A DNA stretch of 51,961 nucleotides from Candidatus Obscuribacterales bacterium. Its GTDB lineage: Bacteria > Cyanobacteriota > Vampirovibrionia > Obscuribacterales > Obscuribacteraceae. This document shows positions 25,509 through 33,494 of this stretch, piece after piece (the first letter of the stretch is position 1; the number at the start of each line of letters is the position of its first letter). The notes below the pieces were generated by a model. That model was not told the DNA's origin. It saw only the letters and a list, made by a program, of their open reading frames with translations, and did not search any database. The stretch covers positions 1 to 51,961 of the forward strand of contig JAKFVQ010000001.1 in NCBI GenBank assembly GCA_021732085.1, written 5' to 3'. A program made the position numbers and the translations under genes.

Positions 25509-27386
25509 ATGCCTAGTGAATTCTTGAAACTCAAAGCGCAAATGCCGATCTTCGGGGTTGGGCTCGGTCTGCGCGGACACTTCGCTCAAGACATTCTCGA
25601 ACATGCATCGGCCATAGATTTTCTGGAATTCACACCGGAGAATTTTGCAGACAACATTGTGTCTACTAGATGGTTAGCAAATTTCGCTGAGAACTTTCCT
25701 CTGCTTGCGCACAGCGTCAGCTTGTCTATCGGAAGCGTCGATCCCCTATCAAATGATCTGCTGGCCTTGGAAAAGAGCTTTTCTGAGCTTTTTGGTCTTC
25801 ATTGGTGGAGCGACCACCTTTGTTTTACTGGTGTGGATGGACAAACAAGCTATGACCTTTTGCCGCTGCCTTGGACTGAACAGGCCGTTAGGCATGTATC
25901 CGCTCGAATAAAGCAAGCGCAAGAAATAGTCGGCAAACCACTTGCTATCGAGAACATTCCATTCTATTCGAAGATGCCGCGTGGTGATTTTCGAGAGGCG
26001 GAATTCATCTCCAGAATTCTTGAAGAGGCTGATTGCGGGCTCCTTCTTGATCTGAATAACCTTCTGGTCAATTCCATTAATCACAATTTTGATGCAAGGG
26101 CTTTTTTAGACAGGCTACCGCTTGAACGCGTTGTGCAAATTCACCTTGCCGGACATCGGCGCTTCGGCCAGCGGATTATCGACACGCACGGCTCTGCGAT
26201 CGAACCTGCGCTTCTTGAGCTTTTGGAGCAAGTCTTGAGGAAATCGCCGACTGTTAACGCCATCATGATTGAGCGTGACCAGCACTTCCCGGAATTTAAA
26301 GAAATTCTGGCAGAGCTTGCTGCCGTAAGGAAAGTCTGGACCCAGTTCGTAGCAACTGCATCGCCGGTGGCGAATCATCATGCTACTGTCGTGAAGCGTT
26401 CCTCCGCAGTCACGATTATTCCGCGACAATTAGTTTCTGAACTTGCGCCAGTCGACGATCCGGCAGCGTGGTCGGGCGGCGAGTCCATTTCCCCAACTGG
26501 AAACCATTTTGATAAGCCGTATTGCGATTTGGAAGCAGCTTCTAATTCGCCTGAGCTTGGGCGCTATCAGCGCGAATGGTTTGAAATATGGAAGCAGATC
26601 AAAGGACGCTCGCCTCTTGAGGTTGATGCCGAAAGTTTCAGAGCCGAATTTGTTCAAGCACCTGAAGAACTGAATGGCTATGACTTAAGAGCGCTCAGCG
26701 TCTATGCATGGCTTCGGGACAGTGCACGGGAGCATTTACTTTGCTCTGTTTTTCCTTCGACTCGTATGGTGTTAAATGGGGGCTGGAAGCAGATCGTCGA
26801 GCAATATTTCCATAACTGGCGCCCGACATTTTTGGAGTTGGAGGATATTGGGGCCGACTTCCCAAAGTTCTTCGAGCAAAGCTATTCAGAACTTCTTGCT
26901 TCTCAACCATTTCTCATTGAACTCATTCAATATGAATTGCTGCGCTGGAATGTCGGCCGGAAGCATGAGTTCACTGCCGATGCCAGCGAGGTTTATCTTG
27001 GCACGGCAGAACAAATTCAGAATTGCCGCCCGTTCGTGAATCCTGAGCTTACGATTCGATTCTTCAGATTTCCCGTGGAGGAGATGCGACGAGCCCAAAA
27101 TTTGGAAGAATTGATTGGGGTCGCTGCTGCCACCGACGAATGCTGCACCGCTGCACCATATGCGATACTGCCCCATCAGTTCCAGAGTAAGGGCTTGCCT
27201 CTGAGCTCAGTTGCTGCGCAGATTGTTGAAGCGGCCCGGGAAGAACGTCTCTCATATTCACAATTAATAGCCCGGGTATTGACCGAAGAGCAGCGCTCAT
27301 CACCATCGGAAATAGCCGAAATCATTCTCTTGCTCAGGCATCTGCACGAGGAGAAAATATTCTTGCGCTGCATCTGCCCTGACTGA
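25509..27386 (+). CDS. Fusion of MNIO (DUF692) enzyme and DUF2063/HvfC-type partner
   Basis: Residues ~14-275 are a DUF692 TIM barrel of the multinuclear non-heme iron oxidase family. Expected ligands are in place: H68 (LLAHSVSLSIGS), H103 (SDHLCF), E148 (IEN), D181-x-N183 (LLLDLNN), H212 and H216 (IHLAGH), D225 and H227 (DTHG) and E255 (MIERD). Residues ~345-600 match the DUF2063 partner that recruits the substrate peptide (YDLRALSVYAWLRDSAREHLLCSVFP, then IGADFPKFFEQ). MNIO enzymes (MbnB, TglH, BufB) modify cysteine residues in precursor peptides. Here both parts are fused and no precursor gene was found next to it. A TATACT at 25477-25482 may be a -10 box, implying a short leader. Confidence 0.85.
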   Translation: MPSEFLKLKAQMPIFGVGLGLRGHFAQDILEHASAIDFLEFTPENFADNIVSTRWLANFAENFPLLAHSVSLSIGSVDPLSNDLLALEKSFSELFGLHWWSDHLCFTGVDGQTSYDLLPLPWTEQAVRHVSARIKQAQEIVGKPLAIENIPFYSKMPRGDFREAEFISRILEEADCGLLLDLNNLLVNSINHNFDARAFLDRLPLERVVQIHLAGHRRFGQRIIDTHGSAIEPALLELLEQVLRKSPTVNAIMIERDQHFPEFKEILAELAAVRKVWTQFVATASPVANHHATVVKRSSAVTIIPRQLVSELAPVDDPAAWSGGESISPTGNHFDKPYCDLEAASNSPELGRYQREWFEIWKQIKGRSPLEVDAESFRAEFVQAPEELNGYDLRALSVYAWLRDSAREHLLCSVFPSTRMVLNGGWKQIVEQYFHNWRPTFLELEDIGADFPKFFEQSYSELLASQPFLIELIQYELLRWNVGRKHEFTADASEVYLGTAEQIQNCRPFVNPELTIRFFRFPVEEMRRAQNLEELIGVAAATDECCTAAPYAILPHQFQSKGLPLSSVAAQIVEAAREERLSYSQLIARVLTEEQRSSPSEIAEIILLLRHLHEEKIFLRCICPD

Positions 27387-27451
27387 TCGCGGTAGCGTTG
27401 TGCCGTTCTTAGAGCGGGTTGCAAAAGACTCGAGCCCGGCTAAACAACGCA

Positions 27452-27484
27452 AAAGGCGAGAACTTCAAAGAAGTCCTCGCCTTT
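27452..27484. terminator. Bidirectional rho-independent terminator
   Basis: AAAGGCGAG-A-ACTTC, loop AAA, GAAGT-C-CTCGCCTTT forms a 14-bp stem with one internal mismatch, A-rich on one side and T-rich on the other. It lies between the convergent stops of the MNIO fusion and the TPR-thioredoxin gene and can serve both. Confidence 0.9.
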
Positions 27485-27504
27485 ACGGGGATCGAGTGTG
27501 AAAA

Positions 27505-28284
27505 CTAAGAAGGCGGAAGAATCTTTTTCAAGCCTTGTTTGAGACCGTTGTCTCCCTGATAGCCGATGGCATAACTTACAACTTGGTTATGATCATCAAG
27601 GAAGATCAATGTTGGTACCGGGCTGACCTCATAATCTTCTATGACTTTCTCGGCTTCCGGCGAATCGACGTCATAGCTTATGAACTCGACTTTGCCGCCG
27701 TAATCATTTTTGGCTTTTTCCATAATTGGCTTGAGCTGTTTGCACGGCTCGCACCATTTTGCGGAGAATTCCAAAATCTTTGGCTTGCTGCCACCGTCTG
27801 TGCCTCGGTCGAGCCCTCGGATGCCATTCATCATGGCGATCATCGGCGTATCGGCGCCCATCTTAGGCGCAGTGACTGACTTCGGGAGCGTTAGCAAAAG
27901 GGCATTTGCTTCAATTGAATCTTTGTTGCCTTTACCTATGCGGATAGCTTTGCGAAGTTCGCTGGCGCCTCTTTTGTAGGTGGCTGTACAAGCTTGTGTA
28001 CCCGGTTTTTGCGCTGCTGCCATTTTGCAAAGCGATTTGCCTAAGTAGAGGCGGCCTGCGCAATTGTTTGGTTCACTTGTGACCACGGCTTCGAAGTGCT
28101 TAACAGCTTGAGCATAGTTCTTCTGTGCTAGAGCCGTTTTGCCGAGAGCCATTGGTCCGGCTGGTGCAGCTGCCGGTGCGGCAAAGCTGCTCGATACGAG
28201 TGACTGAAGCGGCAGACTGAGAACGGCAGCCAGGATAGCGATTCCTGCCGCTTGTTTCAGTTTGCTTTGTCTTTCAACCTTCAT
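27505..28284 (-). CDS. Exported TPR-thioredoxin protein
   Basis: A Sec signal (ending SSFAA) is followed by TPR-like helices (residues ~45-135, with AQKNYAQAVKHFEAVVTSEPNN) and a thioredoxin domain (~165-258) with the active site W-C178-EP-C181. cis-Pro is in SPVPTLIF. It probably acts as a periplasmic thiol-disulphide reductase or isomerase that docks partners through the TPRs. Extra cysteines at 75, 86 and 99 in the TPR part may form structural disulphides. GGGGAGG stands ten bases before the ATG. The next gene upstream ends about 40 bp away on the same strand. Confidence 0.85.
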   Translation of the reverse strand: MKVERQSKLKQAAGIAILAAVLSLPLQSLVSSSFAAPAAAPAGPMALGKTALAQKNYAQAVKHFEAVVTSEPNNCAGRLYLGKSLCKMAAAQKPGTQACTATYKRGASELRKAIRIGKGNKDSIEANALLLTLPKSVTAPKMGADTPMIAMMNGIRGLDRGTDGGSKPKILEFSAKWCEPCKQLKPIMEKAKNDYGGKVEFISYDVDSPEAEKVIEDYEVSPVPTLIFLDDHNQVVSYAIGYQGDNGLKQGLKKILPPS

Positions 28285-28324
28285 TTATGGTTAACCTCCC
28301 CGGTGGTGCTTGCAGCCAGAAGCG

Positions 28325-29494
28325 CTACTTGACCCTGAGCTGATTGTCCTGCTCAGCACTCATCTTAGTGATGTGATTGCTGACCCAAGTATCAACGATC
28401 TGGACTACCTTATCGTCAAACTGGCCTTCTTCGAAAATTAGGTGTTCTGCATCATGAATTAATTCTAGTTGTTTGTCGGGGCAACCGATGCGGTTGAAAA
28501 GTGACACGGTCCCTTCGGGGCGTACCAGTTTGTCTTCGCATCCTTGTACAAAGAGCACTGGCGTCTTCGTAATCTGTTTGGCCCAGTCGTGATTTTCGTT
28601 CATAAAGTTCTGAAAGCGAATCAAGTCCTTGGGGCTTAAAAACATGCGGTTTAGGCGGTCTCCGCTCCAGGCCTTTTTGAGGTCTTCCTTCTTCGTAGCA
28701 CGTTCTACTACTCCAGTGCCAATATCAAAAGGCTTGTTGGGCGCTGTCAGTAACTTAAGTCCGACACGTAGCTTCTCTTTTCCTTGTTTGAAGCGATCGC
28801 CGGAAGGTACCGAAGTAATCATGCCGGTAACCATGTCCGGATGTTCTGAAGTATAGCGAAGCACGATAGCGCCGCCCATTGACTCGCCGAGTACGAAAAT
28901 CGGCAGTTTGGGATAAGCGCGGCGAATCAGCTTGATTGTCCGGGTCATATCTTCCAGGCAAACTTCGAAGTCTATTTCTTGGTGTGTTTCTTTGTTTTGG
29001 AAGCTACCAAAGCCGGGGACGTCCATGGCAAAGACGGCGTAACCCCTCTTGGATAAGGCTTTCCCGAATTCCTCATAGGTATTGTTATAGAGTCCTAGTC
29101 CATGAACGCAGAGGAGAGCAGCTTTGGGCTCCTTTTCCGGGTCTATCCAAGTCAGCATCGACGTGACGCTGGCTGTTGCTTTCTTTTTGTTTTTCTTGGA
29201 CTTATCGTCAGAATCGGCTTTAGAAACCTTGCCGTCATGCGATTTTGATGATTTCTTGTGTTTAGACTTTTTGTGCTCATCGGTCGATGAGGTCGTTAGT
29301 TCAGCCTGACCCGACTTTTCGCTTGGGCTCGGCATGTTGGCCGGGCTTGAGGGCGTTGCGACGCTCGGCGAATCAGGCTGAGCCGGTGAGCTGGCAGTGT
29401 TTGAATCATCTGCAAAAGCAGTGGGGCCGAAAGCGAGTGTCAGCCCGCAAAGCCAGGCTGTCATCTTTTTAAGGGCTTGATGCGTGTTGTTCAT
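28325..29494 (-). CDS. Exported alpha/beta hydrolase (monoacylglycerol lipase-like)
   Basis: The ATG at 29494 gives a signal peptide ending TAFA-DD; the longer frame overlaps the DUF3592 gene and would hide the signal. A low-complexity region of about 100 residues, first Ser/Pro-rich and then very Lys/Ser-rich, precedes the catalytic domain. That domain has the nucleophile elbow GESMGG, the acid in QGCEDKLV and the histidine in HDAEHLIF, the triad of monoglyceride-lipase-like enzymes. It probably hydrolyses lipid or ester bonds in the periplasm or outside. The basic linker could bind anionic surfaces. Confidence 0.82.
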   Translation of the reverse strand: MNNTHQALKKMTAWLCGLTLAFGPTAFADDSNTASSPAQPDSPSVATPSSPANMPSPSEKSGQAELTTSSTDEHKKSKHKKSSKSHDGKVSKADSDDKSKKNKKKATASVTSMLTWIDPEKEPKAALLCVHGLGLYNNTYEEFGKALSKRGYAVFAMDVPGFGSFQNKETHQEIDFEVCLEDMTRTIKLIRRAYPKLPIFVLGESMGGAIVLRYTSEHPDMVTGMITSVPSGDRFKQGKEKLRVGLKLLTAPNKPFDIGTGVVERATKKEDLKKAWSGDRLNRMFLSPKDLIRFQNFMNENHDWAKQITKTPVLFVQGCEDKLVRPEGTVSLFNRIGCPDKQLELIHDAEHLIFEEGQFDDKVVQIVDTWVSNHITKMSAEQDNQLRVK

Positions 29495-29567
29495 AAATTG
29501 AACAGTCACCTTCGAAGGGCAGAACCGCCACAGAAGGAATCTTTTGGATATCCAAGAGGAAATTGTC

Positions 29568-30053
29568 TCACCTTCTGGAATCTCGATCAAATATATTGTT
29601 CTGGTGCTTAAGATCTTGTTTCTGACCTTGAATTCGTTGCCACGGTATCACCGACAACGCTACAGCAATCAGCAAAAGAAGGGCGGCGACGGCTCCGAAG
29701 ATAGTAGGCAGCAGGTAGAGTCCCCACCAGGTATTCACTGTGAAATTCTCCGGCGCTTTTTCCTCGTAGAGCACCTCGACTCTATCTCCTTGCTTGAATT
29801 CAGGTGGATTCGAACCATTGTTGGACCTTAACGTTTTCTCGCTTCCATCCACCAGCTTGAAAGTAAAAATTGGGTAATAAACCCCAACTTCCGAGCTTTC
29901 CATACCGGCATTGCGTTCGTGATCTAGTCTAGTAACCACGGCCGTTGTATGCACACCATGCTGTTTTAGGAATTCAGCCTTCTGGATGCCCCAAGCGGCA
30001 ACACCCGTAAATACGATGCTGATTAGCAAAAGTACAGCTGATGCAATCTTCAA
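29568..30053 (-). CDS. DUF3592 membrane protein
   Basis: An N-terminal hydrophobic helix, a ~85-residue beta-rich periplasmic domain (with VVTRLDHER, YYPIFTFKLVDG and FKQGDRVEVLYEEKAPENF), and a second transmembrane helix match the DUF3592 family. The function of the family is unknown. A short polar C-terminus follows. It lies 74 bp upstream of the exported hydrolase start and 38 bp downstream of the last SDR of the large operon on the same strand, so read-through is possible. Confidence 0.75.
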   Translation of the reverse strand: MKIASAVLLLISIVFTGVAAWGIQKAEFLKQHGVHTTAVVTRLDHERNAGMESSEVGVYYPIFTFKLVDGSEKTLRSNNGSNPPEFKQGDRVEVLYEEKAPENFTVNTWWGLYLLPTIFGAVAALLLLIAVALSVIPWQRIQGQKQDLKHQNNIFDRDSRR

Positions 30054-30091
30054 ATGAAATACCCCGCAAAATTTCAGTGTAAAGGTATAGG

Positions 30092-31075
30092 CTAACCCTT
30101 ATAGTCTTTTCCAAGATAATAGGGTGCTGTGCGCCTGAGCGTTTCTTCAAATGGTGTTTGAGTGTACCCTAGATCACGAATCGCTTTGTCAGACGAGAAG
30201 AAAATCTTTCTCTGGCTTAGCCAGGCGACCTGCCAGGTCAATTTCGGTTTTGCACCGAAGAGCGGAACGATCGTTTCGCTAGCAACCCCTGCAGCTTCAC
30301 TGAGCCAGCCTGGAATTTGGAAGAATGGAGGACGCCCGCCGAGTACCTTTGCCAGATCTTCTCCCGCTTCCTTGAATGTTTTATTTGCACTGCCAACGAC
30401 ATAGTTCTGTCCGGGTTCTCCGCGAACAAGACTTGCCAGGCAAGCATTTACAACGTCTTCGATATCCGAGAACATTACTCCACCGGCTGGATAGCCAATA
30501 AACCAGCCGCTGGCCATTGCTCTGAAAATTGTATGGTGATGTGGATGAGTATCACCTTCACCAAATGTGATACCAGGGCTGAGTTCTAAAACGGGTAGGC
30601 CTTGTTTTGCGAATCGCTTCACTTCCTGGCTGCCTTCGAACTTGGTATCACAGTAATAGAGCCCATGCCCTTTAAGGTTGTACTCTAACTCTTCTGTACC
30701 TATTTCTCCTGGCTTGGGTACTCCCATTCCGGCTATCGAACCCATGTGCACGACGCGCTCAACACCGGCGTCCATGCAAGCCTTCATCATGTTTCGCGTC
30801 CCGATCACGTTGGTTTTATACAAGCGATCATAGTCTGTTCTCCGATAGGACACCAAACCAGCAAGATGGAAAACAGCTCCAGCGCCGTTGATTGCTTTTG
30901 GCAGTGAAGCTGGGTCCTCTATATCAGCTTTGATATGTTCAATATTTAGTTTGGACAGGCGCTCTGTCTGTTCCTGCCTACCTAGCGTGCGGACGGTGAA
31001 ACCGACCTCGTGCAATTTTTCGACCAATCTGCTGCCGAGAAAACCACTTGCACCTGTTACTGCTACCGTTGCCAC
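30092..31075 (-). CDS. NAD(P)-dependent extended SDR (operon gene 7)
   Basis: The N-terminal Rossmann motif VTGASGFLGSRL, the FHLAGLV strand and the catalytic Y-x3-K (YYCDTK) place this 327-residue protein in the extended SDR/epimerase family close to dihydroflavonol-4-reductase and 3-beta-hydroxysteroid dehydrogenase types. It should oxidise, reduce or epimerise a hydroxyl or carbonyl group. It is the last gene of the operon, starting with GTG behind AAGGTAG, 43 bp after the previous gene. The C-terminal half (WLSEAAGVASETIVPLFG) is the variable substrate-binding part. Confidence 0.85.
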   Translation of the reverse strand: MATVAVTGASGFLGSRLVEKLHEVGFTVRTLGRQEQTERLSKLNIEHIKADIEDPASLPKAINGAGAVFHLAGLVSYRRTDYDRLYKTNVIGTRNMMKACMDAGVERVVHMGSIAGMGVPKPGEIGTEELEYNLKGHGLYYCDTKFEGSQEVKRFAKQGLPVLELSPGITFGEGDTHPHHHTIFRAMASGWFIGYPAGGVMFSDIEDVVNACLASLVRGEPGQNYVVGSANKTFKEAGEDLAKVLGGRPPFFQIPGWLSEAAGVASETIVPLFGAKPKLTWQVAWLSQRKIFFSSDKAIRDLGYTQTPFEETLRRTAPYYLGKDYKG

Positions 31076-31118
31076 CTTAAGCTACCTTTCTGCTTAGCAC
31101 GTCGTTACGCTGTCCGAC

Positions 31119-32135
31119 TCAACGCGCACCGTGCTGCGATTTTGACTGATCGTATGTTTGAAGCGCTGCGGCAACGGAAGTCGGTTGCACGCCGAAAATC
31201 GAAAGAAGTGTGTTGTTAGTGCAAATGTTATCGATGCATGCCAATTTCACCTGATCGCGACTTAGCAATGGAACGCCTGGCGAAAAGGTTTCAAGGAAAA
31301 AGGCAGCGATTCCGGCTATCGGAGCCGGCAGAGATTTGAGTGGCTTTGATAGGTTTTGCTGCGTCATAAGCTCTCTAATCAAGTGATTCATGGGAATCAC
31401 TTCGTTGCCACCAATTTCTAATGTCTGCTTGCTGAACTTCGGGTCTTGGGGCAGCGCTAGTGCCGCTGCTGCTATAGCCTCTGCTAGATCACCTACGAAG
31501 ACCGGTTGAATCAAATTCTTTGCGCCTTCAATAACCGGTACTTGCGGTCGCTCGGCAATTAGCTTGTTGAACCGTGCAATCAGCTTGCTATTTCTGCTGC
31601 CGACTACACGCCCGATGATCAACGAGGGTCTTAAGATTACGAAAGGGATTCCGCTATTTCGAACTAGCTCTTCTGATTCCCACTTTGTGCGGTGATATTC
31701 GCTTGCGGCATCGGACGCGGTGCCCAGCGCGGTAATCATCACAATTTTGGGCACGCAATTTTTCTTGCACGCTTCAATCAATTGCGAAGTCTGTCCGGCA
31801 TGAAGATCGGAAAGCCTCTGTCCCTTCGGTGGCGCGATACTGCCTATGAGGTGAATAACGCAACTGACATTTTGAAGCGCACTTTGCAGAATGGCAGAAT
31901 CCGCTTTGAGATCCGTTTGGAAAATCTCAGCGCCCGTGCTTTTGAGATATTCGCGATCGTTATCTTTAATGCCTGGATGCACTATGCAATGCACACGGAT
32001 GTTCTTCTTACGCAGCTCCTCAACAACATGGTTGCCGACGTATCCGCTGGCTCCGTCAACTGCGACTATGGTCTCGCCTGGCGAGTTGATCAATTCACTT
32101 TCCTCATCCTGTGATTTCCTGTTTGTCTTGTTCAA
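31119..32135 (-). CDS. NAD(P)-binding SDR, atypical/NDUFA9-like (operon gene 6)
   Basis: The Rossmann motif VDGASGYVGNHV starts at about residue 25, and the pattern VIHLIGSI, then YHRTKWESEELVRNSGIPFVILRPSLIIG fits atypical extended SDRs of the NDUFA9/YwnB-like group that bind NAD(P) and often act on hydrophobic substrates. The start is uncertain: the TTG at 32135 would overlap the DUF962 gene by 32 bp, while a TTG at 32093 preceded by AGGA six bases upstream would begin 10 bp after its stop. I list the longer frame. It is one of three non-identical SDRs in this operon. Confidence 0.8.
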   Translation of the reverse strand: MNKTNRKSQDEESELINSPGETIVAVDGASGYVGNHVVEELRKKNIRVHCIVHPGIKDNDREYLKSTGAEIFQTDLKADSAILQSALQNVSCVIHLIGSIAPPKGQRLSDLHAGQTSQLIEACKKNCVPKIVMITALGTASDAASEYHRTKWESEELVRNSGIPFVILRPSLIIGRVVGSRNSKLIARFNKLIAERPQVPVIEGAKNLIQPVFVGDLAEAIAAAALALPQDPKFSKQTLEIGGNEVIPMNHLIRELMTQQNLSKPLKSLPAPIAGIAAFFLETFSPGVPLLSRDQVKLACIDNICTNNTLLSIFGVQPTSVAAALQTYDQSKSQHGAR

Positions 32136-32430
32136 TCTCTCGCTGGCTACTTTCGTTCTTCTTTCCTGAGAGCCTGCTTACGATTTTTTTGACCAAAATT
32201 ACTTCGCCTACCTCATTGCCTTGCGCGTTATGTCCAAGCCATTGAAGTATGTATCCACCGATGAATAATGCCCATCCCAGAGCGATGCCGCCGACGAACC
32301 ATTGATAGATTCCATAAAATACCATCGGCACGCCAAATATATGAAGGATGGCGTTCACTGGATGCTTGTGCCTGCCGCAATAATCAACAATAAAATCCCA
32401 TACTTTCCCGAATACGCTTGAGTTTGCCAT
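32104..32430 (-). CDS. DUF962/Mpo1-like small membrane protein (operon gene 5)
   Basis: This 108-residue protein has the DUF962 hallmarks: HKHPVNAILHIFGVP near the N-terminus, two close hydrophobic helices and QWLGHNAQGNEVGE with conserved His and Glu. Yeast Mpo1 of this family is an iron-dependent dioxygenase in alpha-oxidation of 2-hydroxy fatty acids. The bacterial version here keeps the histidines, so oxidative lipid chemistry is possible but unproven. GAGG stands eight bases before the ATG. It is sandwiched between two SDR genes. Confidence 0.75.
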   Translation of the reverse strand: MANSSVFGKVWDFIVDYCGRHKHPVNAILHIFGVPMVFYGIYQWFVGGIALGWALFIGGYILQWLGHNAQGNEVGEVILVKKIVSRLSGKKNESSQREIEQDKQEITG

Positions 32431-32453
32431 TTCGTTAACCTCGTTGATTGCGG

Positions 32454-33476
32454 CTAAGCGCGTGCGCCGGCTTCACTCTTGAACTTCTCGAGAGTTTGTC
32501 GCATTCCTTCACCAAAAGGAATTCTGTCCTTATAGCCCAAGACGTTTTCAGCCTTGCTGATATCAAAACCTTGATTCACGCCCGCCAATCTAAAGGCAGC
32601 TTTCGAAAAGCGAGAGAGATTTTTTCTGGAGCTTTCGGGCAGCATTGGGGCCACCGATGAAACGACATCGCAGGCGATCTTGGCTATCCATCCGGGGATC
32701 TCTTTGCTGATTCTTTCAAATCCCATGCCATCACATATGGCATCAAATAATTCCTTCTTGGTGACGGTTTCTCCGTCGGTGAGATTGAATACTTGCTTAT
32801 CTGCATTTGGATTGAGCATCGCAAGTTCTATTGCCGTGTTGAGGTTCTCTACGTAAATAACGTTGGTTTGTTTTATGCCGCCATCAATCAACATTGCTTT
32901 CTTCTTGCGCAAATTCTCGATCAGACGAGGCATCCATGCGCGTTCATGTGGACCATAGATAAATCCGGGACGCAAAATTGTCACCATCATCTGCGTGCGA
33001 CCAAAGTACATTGTGACTGCTTTCTCCGCGTCCACTTTCGAGTCGGCATAAGCTTCGCCGCAATAAACCAGCGGCGTTTCCTCGCTGGCTCCATGCATGT
33101 CGCCTTGCCCGGTTATCACCGAAAGGCTGCTGATGTGCAGAAAATGTTTAACGCCGGCCAGGTCGGCGGTGGACAAAACATTTTTTGTGCCTTCAACATT
33201 TACTGCGAAAATGTCTTCGCGCTTTGCATGGGGATCAACCATGCCGGCAGCATGGATGACTATTTCAATGCCTTGCATGCAATTCCTAAGTTCGGCGCTG
33301 TCGGATAGTTCAGCTCTTTTGATGCGTGGCGGAATTGGCAACTGGCGCAATTTCGAATCGTCACTGGTCGGTCTCAATAATGCGGTTACATCATGCCCTT
33401 TTTCAAGCAAGCGTTTAACCGCATGGAAACCGACCATGCCGCTTGCTCCTGTTACCAGGACATTGCTTTTAGCCAT
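32454..33476 (-). CDS. NAD(P)-dependent epimerase/3-beta-HSD-like SDR (operon gene 4)
   Basis: The Rossmann motif VTGASGMVGFHAV, the VIHAAGMVD strand and catalytic Y-x3-K in YADSKVDAE mark an extended SDR of 340 residues. The C-terminal half resembles 3-beta-hydroxysteroid dehydrogenase/isomerase-type enzymes, which act on cyclic or isoprenoid alcohols, though many relatives act on sugars. It starts 18 bp after the GH3 gene stops and precedes DUF962 by 23 bp, so it belongs to the same transcript. Confidence 0.85.
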   Translation of the reverse strand: MAKSNVLVTGASGMVGFHAVKRLLEKGHDVTALLRPTSDDSKLRQLPIPPRIKRAELSDSAELRNCMQGIEIVIHAAGMVDPHAKREDIFAVNVEGTKNVLSTADLAGVKHFLHISSLSVITGQGDMHGASEETPLVYCGEAYADSKVDAEKAVTMYFGRTQMMVTILRPGFIYGPHERAWMPRLIENLRKKKAMLIDGGIKQTNVIYVENLNTAIELAMLNPNADKQVFNLTDGETVTKKELFDAICDGMGFERISKEIPGWIAKIACDVVSSVAPMLPESSRKNLSRFSKAAFRLAGVNQGFDISKAENVLGYKDRIPFGEGMRQTLEKFKSEAGARA

Positions 33477-33494
33477 CGAGACTGACTACCTCTT

